Shown here: piece by piece, positions 1-11,931 of the stretch | Layout: each line of letters opens with the position of its first letter | Position numbering within the stretch: position 1 is the stretch's first letter | Source: Cornus controversa | Lineage: Eukaryota > Streptophyta > Magnoliopsida > Cornales > Cornaceae | Assembly: GCA_026545225.1 (NCBI GenBank) | Contig: CM048845.1 | Coordinates: forward strand, 14,968,501 to 15,032,500 | Reading direction: 5' to 3' | DNA: 64,000 nt | Translations under genes and position numbers: made by a program | Notes under the pieces: model-generated | Database searches by the model: none | Seen by the model: the letters and a program-made list of their open reading frames with translations, nothing else | What the model was told of the DNA's origin: nothing

Positions 1-451
1 ATTGTGGTCGATCTAATCCGATAATAATTCGATCTGAAATAATATAATATATAATTTCTTATAAATATATTATCTAATGTTATAACATATAATATTTATA
101 TACTATTAAAATATTTTTTTATCATTATTTCCTTCTTATTCTTCCCTCTCTCTATTTTGTCTTTCTTCATAGCTTTTCTCGTACTTTTTTCTTTATATTT
201 TATTTTTCTTCTCTATTTTTTTTGCTAATCATTATTTGCTAATCTCTTTTGAAATTATTATTTTTTTAAAAATCTCTATTATTTTCGGATCGGGTTATCG
301 GATCGGATATCTGATTAATAACAAATTGGATATTGATTTAGTTATATATAATCCGTTGGGTTATCAGATCGAATCGAATCACCTATAACTCTTATCAGGT
401 TCGGATCGGATCAGGCCTGATTCCGCTTGAATCCAATTCGTTTACAGGCCT
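1..451. mobile_element. hAT-type miniature element, right part (copy A)
   Basis: This is the right part of the same element that is complete at 46004-46610. It ends in TTTACAGGCCTA, followed by GTAGGGAT (452-459), which matches the 8-bp target duplication in copy B. Purine/pyrimidine repeats of the GGATCGGATC kind lie near the end. No transposase is seen. Confidence 0.75.
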
Positions 452-1051
452 AGTAGGGATACACATCTTGAATTATGTGTATCTTGGATAAAAAAGGATA
501 ACGTTTTCTCAATGGACTCATGTTTCTCCAACTCCACATACCCACTTTACTTTCTTGATTTTTTTTTCCTTCTTTGTAATTTGGATTGTTGTACAGAGAT
601 GAAACCAGAGCGACAACACAACCACCTTTGGCCTGCATCCAAAAACACCAACTGCCATCATCATAACACCACAACTATCTCCACCGCAATAACCGCCATT
701 GCAATTTCAAATACAAATAATGGAAGATGACGATCTTCGCTAACCAAATTGAACATGACCCAAATGAAATTTTTTTTAATTTAGGTGATGAGATGCTTAC
801 TACTGGGAATGGAGCTAGGTATTCACAATTGGAATTATCAACGTCTTCCACCATGATCGAGAGCCTAATTTTGGTGGCAGATATTGATGAAACTGATATG
901 GCAATAGTTTTTCGAACGATGAACGAAGATGAGTCGCTATTCACTGGTCTGGGCGAGTTGGCTGAGTGTTCTATGGTGTTCCAGCGAAGATTTTGGGAGA
1001 GGGAGGAGGAGGAGCATCGACAGTGTAGCTCGGAACGGAGATATTGAAGTT
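452..1051 (+). other. Duplicated segment with a coding-like stretch, unidentified
   Basis: Sequence between the hAT miniature element and a Copia LTR. It is richer in coding-like composition than its surroundings. An open frame at 727-1047 (+) encodes 106 residues ending in an acidic/basic tail (residues about 85-106, WEREEEEHRQ region). The counterpart in copy B is not open throughout, so this is probably a gene fragment rather than a working gene. I do not recognise a family. The opposite strand is also open over long parts, so the coding strand is uncertain. Confidence 0.3.
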
Positions 1052-2385
1052 TGTTAGTTGCGTGGTGCGGAAACGGTTGTGAAAGTTAGATTTAAACCTT
1101 AGACAGAGGTGATTAAGTTTACTCATTTTTTGCTTAATCTCTCAAATTATCCAATTTTAAGTCCAATTTAAATTCTACGCAATCCCATAAAGCAAGTAAA
1201 TAAATAAAGTACAGTAAAGTAAACGAATGCACCAAATATATGTCGAAAACCCAGATCGGAAAAAAATCACAGGTGAGGCTTTGTAGCCCCAAAGAACCAA
1301 ATTCACTATCGTCGAAGCAAAGTACAACAGACTCTATCCCAAACTCACATTCACTCCACTTTGATAAGAACTTGATGTGGAACACCTCAAGTTTACTATT
1401 GCGACTCCCTCGTCTAATTACTATAGAGTCCTGGTTAATGTCACAATTATTGCAGAAGGGTAACTAGAAGAACACGAACACTTAGCAAGTAATCTGTCCC
1501 ATTCGCAGTGCGATTTTCTTCTCATTCCTCACCAACGAACAGTTGTAGAAGAAACAAATCTAGTAACTAGATGAAGAAGAAATCTTTGAAGCAGTCTTTG
1601 AACAATTGATCAATTAAAGAGAGACAACCTAAATCACTTAGTGAATATGTGTGTGCTCTCAAAAATATAAATAAAGAATTTGACAGAAAGTTTATCTACA
1701 AGAAAAATATCTTAATATTTTCTCTCTCTAGAATATGAATTTTATGTATATTGAAAGCGTAATGAGAGAGAAATCATATGAGATTTTTATAGATGCTAAA
1801 AATCCTAATTTTTCTTGAAAAAGAAAGTTAAAAATCAATTGGAAACAAGTTCCAAAGTTTAAAGAAATTTCAGAGTCAAATTCGGGTTAAAATAGGATAT
1901 TAGAAGGCAAAATTTCACCACCAGAAGCCTTGGACCGGTCTAGGGCTTGACCTGCAGAAACATGAAGTGTCAAGACTTCATGGACCGGTCTAGGTTTGAG
2001 CTGGACTGGTCCAACCTTGAAAACTTTTAAAAAATTGTTTAAAAGCCATTCTTTTCAAGGTCAGAATCTCCCTGTTTGAAATATATATGTTCCTACCACT
2101 TTACCTAGACTACGTGACTCTTATACTTGATCAACGATATCCTCGTGCAATTGGAATGATTTGAAAACTTTAATCGATGAAATCCTTGTTCAGACCATAG
2201 ATGCATTCTTCCAAAGATTCAAGCTTTATCTCTTTAAAGAACATTTGCATGATTAGTGTAGAACTTCATGATCATTCTGAGAATTCAATTACATGACCAA
2301 TTATAAGAATATAAATCAAAGATTTCAACTCAATTATGTTTAGTTTTGACACCGAAGATTGCTAATTACAAAAATATACATCGCA
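1052..2385 (-). mobile_element. Copia-type LTR, minus strand (copy A)
   Basis: Reading on the minus strand, the LTR starts TGCGATGTATATTT, preceded by a GGAGAGAT purine tract, and ends in CGCAACTAACA. It contains ACCGGTC-type motifs and U5-like sequence related to the Copia LTRs at 56-63 kb. The purine tract shows this is a 3' LTR. Its 5' partner is not next to it, so the element is a truncated fossil. Length is 1334 bp. Confidence 0.75.
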
Positions 2386-2846
2386 ATCTCTCCATTTGGC
2401 AATTTCGTGACAAACCAACCTAGACAATTATAACTTAATTACTGAAAAAATCATATTATAATATGTCCCAAACTCTCCAAAATTACAATGAAATATAATT
2501 TGAAGATCTCAGAGCATCATGAGCAAGTTTCGAAGCTTCATACGTAGTGTTTGCCAAAACCCTGTAAAATCTGTACATCATGCAAACAAAACTACTTGTG
2601 AAAGCTTAATCAATAAAATATAATGATAGTGATATCATATAAACTCAAATCCAAACTCCCCCTTAATCATATAACCAATGAAGTACACTATCTCCCTGTA
2701 TCACCAAGTTTAAATAAGGCGGGTCTCCGTCGAAGTGGGGCAAATTGTCATCTCTAGTTTATATGTTGAATTTGCCTACAACAGCTCTCTCGAGTTCGGA
2801 GTGGTGGTGATAGAAGAACAAAAATAGCAAGTAATAATACCAATTT

Positions 2847-2892
<46 letters not shown>

Positions 2893-2920
2893 CCACATTG
2901 TTTGGATTTATCTTAGGGAT
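2386..2920 (-). mobile_element. Remnant of Copia interior next to the LTR (copy A)
   Basis: On the minus strand this has AAGGGGGAG-type purine tracts and the non-coding 3' interior typical of SIRE-like Copia elements. At about 2709-2757 it contains a short piece resembling the end of the hAT miniature element found at 37224-37788 (GGCAAATTGTCATC-like). It ends in an AT microsatellite at 2850-2891. No protein-coding part is visible; it is a fossil. Confidence 0.5.
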
Positions 2921-2925
2921 ATGGT

Positions 2926-3250
2926 TAAATACAATGATCTCCTTTGAGATTTGGCCTAATTACATTTGGGTGAAACTTTTCAAAAATCTTGCACTCGCCC
3001 CCCCTCTAACGGTTTGAGACTTTCGGAGGTCAAAAAATACAATGAAATTACCCTTTTACCCCACTTAATTTAATGATAAAATAGATTAAATAAATTAGAT
3101 TTCTAAATTGTCATTTTTGCCACTAATTATTAAAATAATTCCCTCCTCTGTCCCTTCTCTGTTCTCTCTCCCCCTCTCGAACTCCTACCACCACCGAGTA
3201 GTCACTATATGGTCAGTCTAACAGTCTGATTAAATTCTATTCCTTCAATG
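2926..3250. repeat. Dispersed Mutator-like terminal repeat (copy A)
   Basis: It begins GGTTAAATACAATGATCTCC and continues through a run of C and a CTCTCTCCCCCTCTCGAACT segment. The same sequence is found at 49066-49385 (copy B) and, more diverged, at 43137-43440 outside the duplication, so it is a repeat family. The end at 5890-5938, read on the other strand, begins GGATAAATAATATTTTGACC and resembles it. The two may be the termini of one 3-kb Mutator-like element. I found no clear target duplication. Confidence 0.45.
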
Positions 3251-3437
3251 TTTCAGGATAATAAGCATCCATCAACTGGCACCGTACAATACCAGAACAT
3301 GCCTGTAACAATTTAGTTCCAACCCCTCTCCCCTTCGCCACCCCCCTCCACTATAACTTCTTTTCAACCTCAAATTAACAAATAAACAACAAAATAACGT
3401 CAAAATCGAGATTAAGATTGCTCTTATTGAAAAGAAA

Positions 3438-3625
3438 TCAATGCTTGCACGGGTCGAATCTGGTTGTTCCGATCCCAATTGTGCTTCGGTGAAAGGAATT
3501 GTCGGTGAGAGGAAGAAGAAGGAGACGACTGCATGTTGGCGAGTGTAGGTAGGACTGAGTGAGCTGATGATCGAAATGGTGCTCTTCTTCTTCTGGGTCT
3601 TCCTCTTCACGTGCTTTTCTCTTCA
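3438..3625 (-). pseudogene. Coding-like fragment, possible first exon of a captured gene (copy A)
   Basis: On the minus strand, a CT/GA-rich leader is followed by an ATG and 62 codons. These start MKRKAREEEDPEEEE, continue with a LLLLPL stretch, and end in FDPCKH before a stop. The copy B version (49585-49773) differs at several residues. The acidic start after a GA-rich leader looks like the first exon of a real gene, perhaps carried inside a Mutator-like element. I do not recognise the protein. It may be non-functional in both copies. Confidence 0.3.
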
Positions 3626-3730
3626 TGGTCTCTCTCTCTCTCTCACTTGCAACCATGATTATTGAATAAAATTCAAGACAAACTTGATTCAGAGGAGTAA
3701 TGATTAAGTAATCAGATCTAATCATAATAA

Positions 3731-3904
3731 AAAATTAATTGAGGCTGCAAATTTTTTTAAAAAATTTTATGTGAAAAATTTAGTCTTTTAACAGAAAAGA
3801 AGAAATGGGATTAAACTTTAAAGTTTTGGTTATGTTTGATAATATAATGTGCAAAATCTGTGTCTTTCAAGGTTTCGAAATGGGGTGAAACTTTCAGTAC
3901 GTCA

Positions 3905-3959
<55 letters not shown>

Positions 3960-4496
3960 TGGACAATATTAGATTGAGAACACAACATTAGATTGTAGTT
4001 GCTTGCAATAAAAAATTACTGATTTGTAAATTAAAAAAAATTAAAATCTCAAAAACATCCATTTGTTAAATTAATCCCCTTCGATAGTTCTTTTTAATGT
4101 GCTTTGCAATCAAAAGCCCTGTATTAAGAAGCTTCTGAATGTTGGGAACCTTGATTAAACCCATATGTTGGGAACCTTGATTAAACCCATTGCAGATTGG
4201 TATATAATTGTGAGTTTTTTCTAAGGTTTATAGTGAGCAAAATAATATGTATTTATATAGGTCTGTTTAGTGCCCAAGGTTGACCCTTGCATTTCATTCA
4301 GTCAAGGGTAGCTTTGTCCAAAAAATAAGATTTTTTTTTATAATTTAGTGTCAATATAAGGTTAGTATCGTCTTTTTAGAAGGTTAAAAGGCATTTTTGT
4401 CAAATTATACAATTTCTTCGACAAAGATAACTATTTTTTGAATGAGGAGTGTATTAGTAACAAGTGTGCAAACGTTCAAGGAACATATTGCAAAAA
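3731..4496. other. Intergenic, copy A, with CT/TA microsatellite
   Basis: AT-rich sequence with a compound (CT)n(TA)n tract at 3908-3959 and a short tandem copy of about 30 bases at 4138-4190 (TGTTGGGAACCTTGATTAAA twice). No gene is seen. Confidence 0.5.
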
Positions 4497-4763
4497 TTTT
4501 AAAATATTTTATTTAAGTCAAATCTCAGTCAGAGGTCATTCTATTTAACGTAGATCCAATTCTTTTAAAATATTTTATTTAAGTCAAATCTCAGTCAGAG
4601 GTCATTCTATTTAACGTAGATCCAATTACTTTTAAAATATTTTATTTAAGTCAAATCTCAATCAGAGGTCATTCTATTTAACGTAGATCCAATTACTTTT
4701 AAAATATTTTATTTAAGTCAAATCTCAGTCAGAGGTCATTCTATTTAACGTAGATCCAATTAC
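4497..4763 (+). repeat. 67-bp minisatellite, four units (copy A)
   Basis: Four near-identical tandem units of 66-67 bases start at about 4497, 4563, 4630 and 4697. Each contains GTCAAATCTCAGTCAGAGGT and ends in AGATCCAATTAC. Copy B has only two units. Confidence 0.95.
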
Positions 4764-5042
4764 TTGCTTTCCACAGTCACTTTCAATGACTTTTAAACAT
4801 TTGAAGTCATAACGTCACATTGTCCGATTATGGGAGCTTACCTTCGCCAAAACACTCACTCTCTCTCTCTCTCTCTATATATATATATCTAATGCTGGTT
4901 GAAAAAAAAAAAAACTAGACCCCATGTGATTCACATGCTCAACTATTCATTTTCCTTGATGCTATATATCTATAAAGTTTTTACATATTATTATTTATAT
5001 CAGCGGTAGGACAAACTAGATTTGCAATTTGGCTTCATTTTT

Positions 5043-5289
5043 CAGTGCATGATTCTCGGTTCAGAAACTATCGGTAAAATTAAAATTGTAAGTAACTGTA
5101 TCGGAACTAAATCGAATTGTTCATTATAATTCTAGTTTCAGTTCTAAATTTTAAAAACTGTTCACTACAGTTTTGGTTCCAAGTAAAGGAACGAGAACCG
5201 AAACCGTTAGAAAAAAAATTATATATATATATATATAATATAATATATAAATAAATAATAATAGCTCTAAATTCTAGTGTTCTATATAA

Positions 5290-5326
<37 letters not shown>

Positions 5327-5712
5327 TATAAAGTATAAAATATATAATATATAAATAAATACTAATACTTCTAAATTCTGGTGTTCTATTTATATATAAA
5401 GTATAATATATATAATATATAAATAAATACATTTAGCTTCTAAGTTCTAAAGTTCTATATATTTATATAATATAAGATATATAAATAAATACTAATACAT
5501 TCTAATCTATTGTTATAACAAAAGTTGCACAAGTATGAGTGTGTATCTTGCCAATGTTTTAAAAAAAAATTGACAAAGATCCGTTGGGGAACCGCAAAGA
5601 ACCGGAACCGAACCGACTCAACGGTTCCGGTTCCAAAATTAAGGAACCGTTGGGAACGGTTTCAGTTCTGGTTCCACCATGAACTGTAAAGAACCGTACT
5701 ATGTGCACCCTT
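5043..5712 (-). mobile_element. Degenerate hAT-family miniature element (copy A)
   Basis: Read on the minus strand, it starts AAGGGTGCACATAG and carries the same CGGTTCCGGTTCC-type and AT-rich tandem interior as the element at 6829-7441, but in opposite orientation. The right terminus is recognisable; the left is degenerate (TGCATGATTCTCGGTTC). No target duplication is visible. It is older than its neighbour. Confidence 0.55.
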
Positions 5713-6157
5713 ATATATGACTGTTGATGTGATAGAGGGGTACCATGTTTGGGAGGCAGAGTAAATATAACTTGGACAAGTATAGTGTATAAGTAGGGCA
5801 GTTTAGTCATTTCAGCATTTTGTTGACCAAAGTCAACCAAAACCTACTGACAGAGAGTGAAAATGAAGATTTGCAAACCTGGGGGATCAAATTAACATAT
5901 GGACAAACCTCAAGGGTCAAAATATTATTTATCCAAATATATATATGAAGTTTGAGAATACAAAAAGTGCATATGTATAATATTCCCTAGTATATGAGAC
6001 ATATGGTGGTTAATTTTATTTTTATCATTATACCCATCACTATTTGTACTACTTCTTTTAACATTAAAATTATAAGGATAATTTTGTAATTTAAAATATT
6101 TTTAATAACCTTGTCTTTCTTCCTTTCTACTTTCCACCTAAAATTGGAGGGATGAAA
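5713..6157. other. Intergenic, copy A
   Basis: Non-coding sequence containing the Mutator-like terminus at 5890-5938 and CT-rich stretches. No gene is seen. Confidence 0.45.
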
Positions 6158-6805
6158 ATTTGTGACTTTTCTCTTCTTCCCTTTGGATTCCTCTTTGTTC
6201 AACGAAATAAATTTTCTCATTCTTTCCTATCTTTCTTCCACTCATCTTCCTTTCTACCTTCAAAATGAATCATTACAGATGAACAATATATTCAGGTGTT
6301 AGCTTCTTCAATCAAGGGTTGGACATTAATTTGTATTGAATTTACTCAAAAATTTATTGACATCAACTATTTCGTGACCAAAAATATGATTAAAGTTATG
6401 AATGATCCCATTAATGAGACCATTTGCTTCTAATGCTTTCTCATATTAATGAGCTCGCTAAATTTATTCTCCCTCTCTTAAATTTGTGACTTTTCTCTTC
6501 TTCCCCTAGATTTCTCTTTGTCAAACTAAAGAAATTTTCTCATTCCTTCCTATCTTTCTTCCACCCATCTTCCTTTCTACCTTCAAGACAAAGCATTATA
6601 GATGAACAATATAGGTAGGTGTTAGCTTCTTCAATCAAGGGTCAAACATTAATTTGTATTGAATTTACTCAAAAATTTATTGACATCAACTATTTGATGA
6701 CCAAAAATATGATTAAAGTTATGAATGATCCCATTAATGAGGCCATTTGCGTCTAATGATTGCTCGTATTAATGAGCTCGCTAAATTTATTCTCTTCATC
6801 TGTTC
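6158..6805 (+). repeat. 324-bp tandem repeat, two units (copy A)
   Basis: Two tandem units begin at about 6158 and 6482, each starting near TTTGTGACTTTTCTCTTC and ending near GAGCTCGCTAAATTTATTCTC. They share almost all of their sequence. Copy B has the same pair, with a solo LTR inserted in the second unit. Confidence 0.9.
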
Positions 6806-6828
6806 CATCCACATTAGATAGGGGTACA

Positions 6829-7201
6829 CACGGTATGGTTCCTTACAGTTCTTGGTGGAACTGGAACCATTGAGTTCAGTTCGATTCCGGTTATTTGCGG
6901 TTCCTGTTCCTCAATGATTCTTTTTTTTTTATAACATTGGCGAGATACACACTCATACTCGTGCACCCCTAGTTATAACAATAGATTAGAAGTTATTAGT
7001 ATTTATTTATATATCTTATAATATATAAAACATTAGAACTTAAGAGCTAAATGTATTTATCTATATATTTTATACTTTATATATAAATAGAACACTAGAA
7101 TTTAGAAGGTATTAGTATTTATTTATATATTTTTTATATTTTTAGAACACTAGAATTTAGAAGGTATTAGTATTTATTTATATATTTTTTATATTTTTTA
7201 T

Positions 7202-7238
<37 letters not shown>

Positions 7239-7441
7239 CACTACAACTTAGAAGTTATTATTATTTATTTATATATTATTTTTTTTTTCTAACGATTTCG
7301 GTTCCTTGACTTGGAACTGAAACAGAAATCAGAACCATAGTGAACGGTTCCTAAAATTTGGAATCGAAACCGGAACCATAGTAAATGGTTCGGTTCAGTT
7401 CAGTTACGGTTCCGGTTGTACTGGTTCTTTGTGCACCCCTA
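6829..7441 (+). mobile_element. hAT miniature element with 8-bp target duplication (copy A)
   Basis: The termini are TAGGGGTACACA and TGTGCACCCCTA, inverted repeats. The perfect 8-bp duplication ACATTAGA flanks it at 6821-6828 and 7442-7449. The interior is AT-rich tandem sequence with CGGTTCC-type motifs at both ends. It has no transposase, so it is non-autonomous. Length is 613 bp. Confidence 0.92.
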
Positions 7442-7651
7442 ACATTAGATGTTCATTTTTGGTATTAAAACATTTTAAAAGGACATGCAATTAATGTATT
7501 GTCTTCTTATAAAATTATCAAATTTTCTTTAATTATGTATATTAAAGTTAGAGATTTTTAAAAACCTAAAGGGTGGTTTTGAAAGATTGGATTTATTTTA
7601 GTTTGACCTTTATTTTGGAACAACCAAAAAAAAAAATGAACAATTAATATA

Positions 7652-7835
7652 TGTAAGGACCGAGTTATTTTTGACTGGTTCTGGATTATTTTTGGACTAG
7701 TTTTATTTTTCTGAATTAATTAAATTTTGAAAAGAAGTGAATATATATACATATATATATGGGATTATATATATGTGGGGGATATATATGTGTGTGTGTG
7801 TGTGCGCGCGCGTGCACATAAATTTATGTGGACCA
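7652..7835 (+). mobile_element. Gypsy 5' LTR, first part (copy A)
   Basis: It starts TGTAAGGACC and runs to GTGGACCA, matching 16943 to about 17197 of the 3' LTR except for microsatellite differences. It is cut by a Copia LTR, whose target sequence GACCA lies at 7831-7835. A TG/CG-rich microsatellite sits at about 7790-7815. Confidence 0.85.
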
Positions 7836-8595
7836 TGTGAGATATATAATTGTAATTGGCAAATTTCGATGTCAAAACTTGTTAATCGAGTTATAATTTT
7901 TGTTTGATCTTGTGTCTCGATCTTCGAAGCTGAACGGAAAGTGTCTCGACACCGTGGATTTGATGAGGACATCACTTAAAATAGGTATGTGAATAAGGAC
8001 ACTATGTTTTGAAGTTTGGTGGGCTTAAGATTTGAAAAATATGCTTTAAATGTTAAAATTGAATTTTTGCTAAGTCCCATCGGTCCCCAAATATGAGGAC
8101 TGGTCTAACTTGTCTCGGGACTTTGAAAATTCAACACATCTGAAAAGTCCCACCGGTCCCCAATTTTGAGGACCGGTCCGACTTAGCTGACATGTGTGAA
8201 TATTTTCTTTTTGATCCGAACTGATTTCCTAGTCAACCAAAACTTCTTTAAAACCTTCCTTAGGTGTTTTAAACTTATTTTTCAAGTAGACTAAGGATTC
8301 TAAATCTTATAAATACCTCTTTATGCTTCAATCAAAAAAGAGAGAAGAGGAACTCAATGATTTAATATTCAGAGTCAAGAATATTTTTTTATAAGCTAAA
8401 AGAGGAGTTTATGAGAGAAAATCTTTATTGATTTTATTTTTGAGAGCACACACACACGGAGTGTTTAAGTTGTGATGTTTTTCTTCATCTGATCAACGGA
8501 ATCTTTAAGACATCATCAGTCTACAAAGGTTGATCAAAAGTAGCAGAGGTAGTTCCTTGAAACTACAAGATTTTATCTAAAGAGGAAGAGAAATG
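7836..8595 (+). mobile_element. Outer Copia LTR, first part (copy A)
   Basis: It starts TGTGAGATATATAATTG directly after GACCA. It carries tandem ACCGGTCC-type motifs at about 8088-8180, a TATAAATACC promoter-like box at about 8310 and U5-like sequence. The matching right part in copy B (63345-63818) is missing here. It is cut by the inner Copia at 8596. Confidence 0.8.
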
Positions 8596-9780
8596 TGTGA
8601 GATATAAATTTGTAATTGGCATATTTTGGTGATCAAAACTTGATTGATCGAGTTGTAATTTTTGATTTATTCTTTGTATCGATTATCGACTACTACGAGC
8701 TGATATTCAAGTGCATCGATGCAGACAAATCAGTTATGAACACCATATAGTACAGGTAAGTATGGTGAGGACACTTTGCACTTTTTAGTTCTGAGCCTAT
8801 TTTGAAAAAATAGGGTTTAAATGCAAAATTTAGGATTTTTCAAAATAGGACTGGTCGCCAATATTTAGGACCGGTCCAACTTTTCTCAGCAGTTTAGTTT
8901 TTGCAAGTTTTCAAAAAGTCCCACCGGTCCTATTTATTTGGCACCGGTCCAACTTAGCCTATTCCAAATAGGAAACAAATTTTGACAGAAATCCTGATTC
9001 CTATTGGGTTTGAAACTTCTAGGAAAGTTCTATTTTGGTATTTAACTTCTTTTCCAAGTAGAATTAGAATTTCCTTGCCTATATATATGTATTCATATTT
9101 TCTCTACAATAGAGGCCCTGGAATATTATTTTTAAAGAGAGAAAGTATATACATAATAATTAGGGTTTATATATTTTTAGGAACACACATCCATACTACA
9201 CGAGTGATTTTTAGGATGGTGTTCTACTTTTGATTAGCTGCTCAGAGACTGTGTTAAATTGATTTGCTGATCAGAACATTAGATTGAAGGTTCTTCGCTT
9301 ACTTGCTAGCTGAGGAAGAAAGGTGACCAAATTGTACTACGAAGGGAACAAAATACTTGCTGAGTATTTTGGTTCTTCCAGCAACCTTTCTGCAAGGGTG
9401 GTGACATTAGCCGGAAGTCTGTAGCAGTTGGACGTGTTGTCGCAATCATTAGCCTGAGGTGTTTCGCATCAGATCCTTGACAGAGTGAAGAGGGTTGTGA
9501 GACTGAGACAGAGTCTGTTGTACTTTGCTTTATCATATTGAATTGGTTTCCTGAGGCGTGCCGCCTCCCTCCATGGGTTTTCCCGCCTTGGGTTTCCACG
9601 TATATCTGGTACATTCTTTTCTTTACTTGCACTTTATTTATTTGCTTGCTCTAATTGTTTGATTAATTGGACTTAAAACTGAATTAATTAAAAATTAAGC
9701 AAATGAGCAAATGATCCTATTCACCCCCCACTAGGTTCTAAAATACTTTTCACAACCGCTACCGCACCGTGCAACTCACA
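8596..9780 (+). repeat. 5' LTR of inner Copia (copy A)
   Basis: 1185 bp, colinear with 56131-57316 and 62154-63344. It has paired ACCGGTCC-type motifs around 8865-8955, a TATATATAT promoter-like box at about 9080, and ends in CACA just before the primer binding site. Confidence 0.9.
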
Positions 9781-9872
9781 ATTGGTATTAGAGCAATGTT
9801 CTCTAATTTGTGAGTAGTTCCTTGCAAAGTATTTTTAAAATCCAAAATTTATTTTTGTTTTCAAAAATTATC

Positions 9873-11931
9873 ATGGAATCTAGTATAAAAGAGGGTGGAT
9901 CGATTCAGCGAACTCATTTGTTTGATGGTTCAAATTATACTTTCTGGAAATCTCACATGAAAGTCTTTTCAAAATCTCAAGGAGAGAGAGTTTGGATGGC
10001 TGTAGAGAATGGCTATAAAATTCCTACCACTACCAATGGTGAGTGTGATGCTGTTGTGACTATAGAGAAGGATAAGGCAACATGGTCTAATGCTAAACAT
10101 GAATATGCCAATAATAACAACAAGGGTTTATATGCTATATTTAATTCTGTTGTTCCTTCAAAATTTTCTAGAATTTCTGCATGTTCCACTTCGAAAGAAG
10201 TATGGGATATTTTACAAGTAACTCATGAGGGTACCACCAAGGTAAGGAGATCTAAGTTACAAATGTTTGCTACTAAATTTGAAACAATTAGAATGGATGA
10301 AGATGAGATGTTTTCTAATTTTTATTCGAGGCTTAATGATATTGTTCAAAGTAGTGCTAACCTTGGTGAGAAAATTCCTTCTTTTCAGATTATTAGAAAA
10401 ATCATGAGATCATTGCCTGATAGGTTCCAAGCTAAGTTGGAAGCCTTAGATGAGAGCAGAGATGTAGATTCTATGGAGTTGGCTGAGTCAGTTGGATCAA
10501 TTCAAACTTTTGAGATGAAATATCCAAAGCTTCAGAAATCAAAAAAATTGGCTTTAAAAACATCAAAGACTTCAAAGTCTTCAAGTTTGTCAAATTGTTC
10601 AAATTCTTCAAAATCTAAAGTTGAAAAAATTGAAAGGTTTGAATATCATTCAGATAATGATGTTACACTCCTTGCTAGAAAATTTAGAAAGATTCTTGAA
10701 TATGAAAAAGGTAAAAATTTGAGAAAAGGAAATCCTTCTAAATTCTGGAATCAAAGCTCATCATCCAAAGGTAAGGAAAGGAAAGAGAAAGAAGATGACT
10801 CTAAGAAAATTGAGATTACTTGTTAGATATGTGGTGGTAAAGGTCATACATCTAATCAATGTCCAAGTCCTAAGAAAAATAGCTTTAGTGTAAAGAAAAT
10901 TTCAAACAAGAAAGTTATGAAAGTTATCATTTCTGAGTCTGAATCTTTCAACTCTGATAGTGATTCTTCTGTTAAAAATGATTCTCTTGCTTTTGTTGCT
11001 TTATTGAATGGTGATACTGCTAATGATTTTTTTTCTGATGTAGGTGAAACAGAGATATACACTACTCTCAGTCAAGTAGGGTCTAATGATTCAGAAGTTG
11101 AGCAGTCTGATAAAGAACCATGTGAAAGCAAGCTGCCAGAACTTTTTGAGAAATTACTGGAAGCTTATAATAAAAAATCTGAGAAGCTGAAGCAAGAAAA
11201 ATCTGAGAAAGAGACTTTGAAGAAAAAGAATGAAGATCAAGTGAAGTTAATTGAAGAAAGTAAAACTGAAATTCTGAATCTTCAAGGCAAAGTCAGGTTT
11301 CTTGAAAGCGGGGTGAGTCAAGCTATTTCTGCTAGAGATTCTCTTGTTGCTAGAATCAGTTTTCTTGAGCTTGAATTGAAAAAATCACAAGAGAAATTAA
11401 TTGCTTTTACTTCTAGGCAGATTAAACTTGATAGCATGATTAGTGTTGGTAAGCCTGTAGGAGATAAAACTGGATTATGTTTTGTTGGGTCATCATCTAA
11501 GGGAAAAACTATTTTGTTAAGCCCAAGAATTTAATTGTGTCTGAACCCAAACCTAAGTCTCAATTTGAGTCTGTGCATGCTAATGTTGTGTCCAATGTGC
11601 TTTATTGTTCTTTTTGTGGTAAGACTGGACATAGTCAACACTATTGCTATAAAAAGAGAAACATTATATTTTTGATCTTCATGTGCATAATTCTTTTGCT
11701 AAGAATAGGGTTCATGCTAAAAAGCCACATTATTGGAACAAACTCAAAAATTCTCAAGGTAAAAAGAATTTAAATAAAAAGAATAATGATTTTGTTTCTT
11801 CACAATTTTTTCCTGATAAACTGCATGTTAAAACTATCTGGATGAAAAAGGAAGATTTGGAGAAGTTTGTGCCTGTTAATACTATGGGATTTATTCCTAA
11901 TAGGTCTTTGGGTGCAAAATCCCCTAACTAG
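9873..11931 (+). pseudogene. gag: Copia gag, broken (copy A)
   Basis: It matches the intact gag at 57409-59469 throughout: a DUF4219/UBN2-like gag domain, two CCHC zinc knuckles, and acidic and coiled-coil regions between them. It carries about three breaks, so it is a fossil. No protease, integrase or reverse transcriptase follows. Confidence 0.88.

Noticed and set aside
2926-5938. A complete 3-kb Mutator element
   Set aside because: The two ends resemble each other only in part and no target duplication is visible in either copy, so only the terminal repeat is called.
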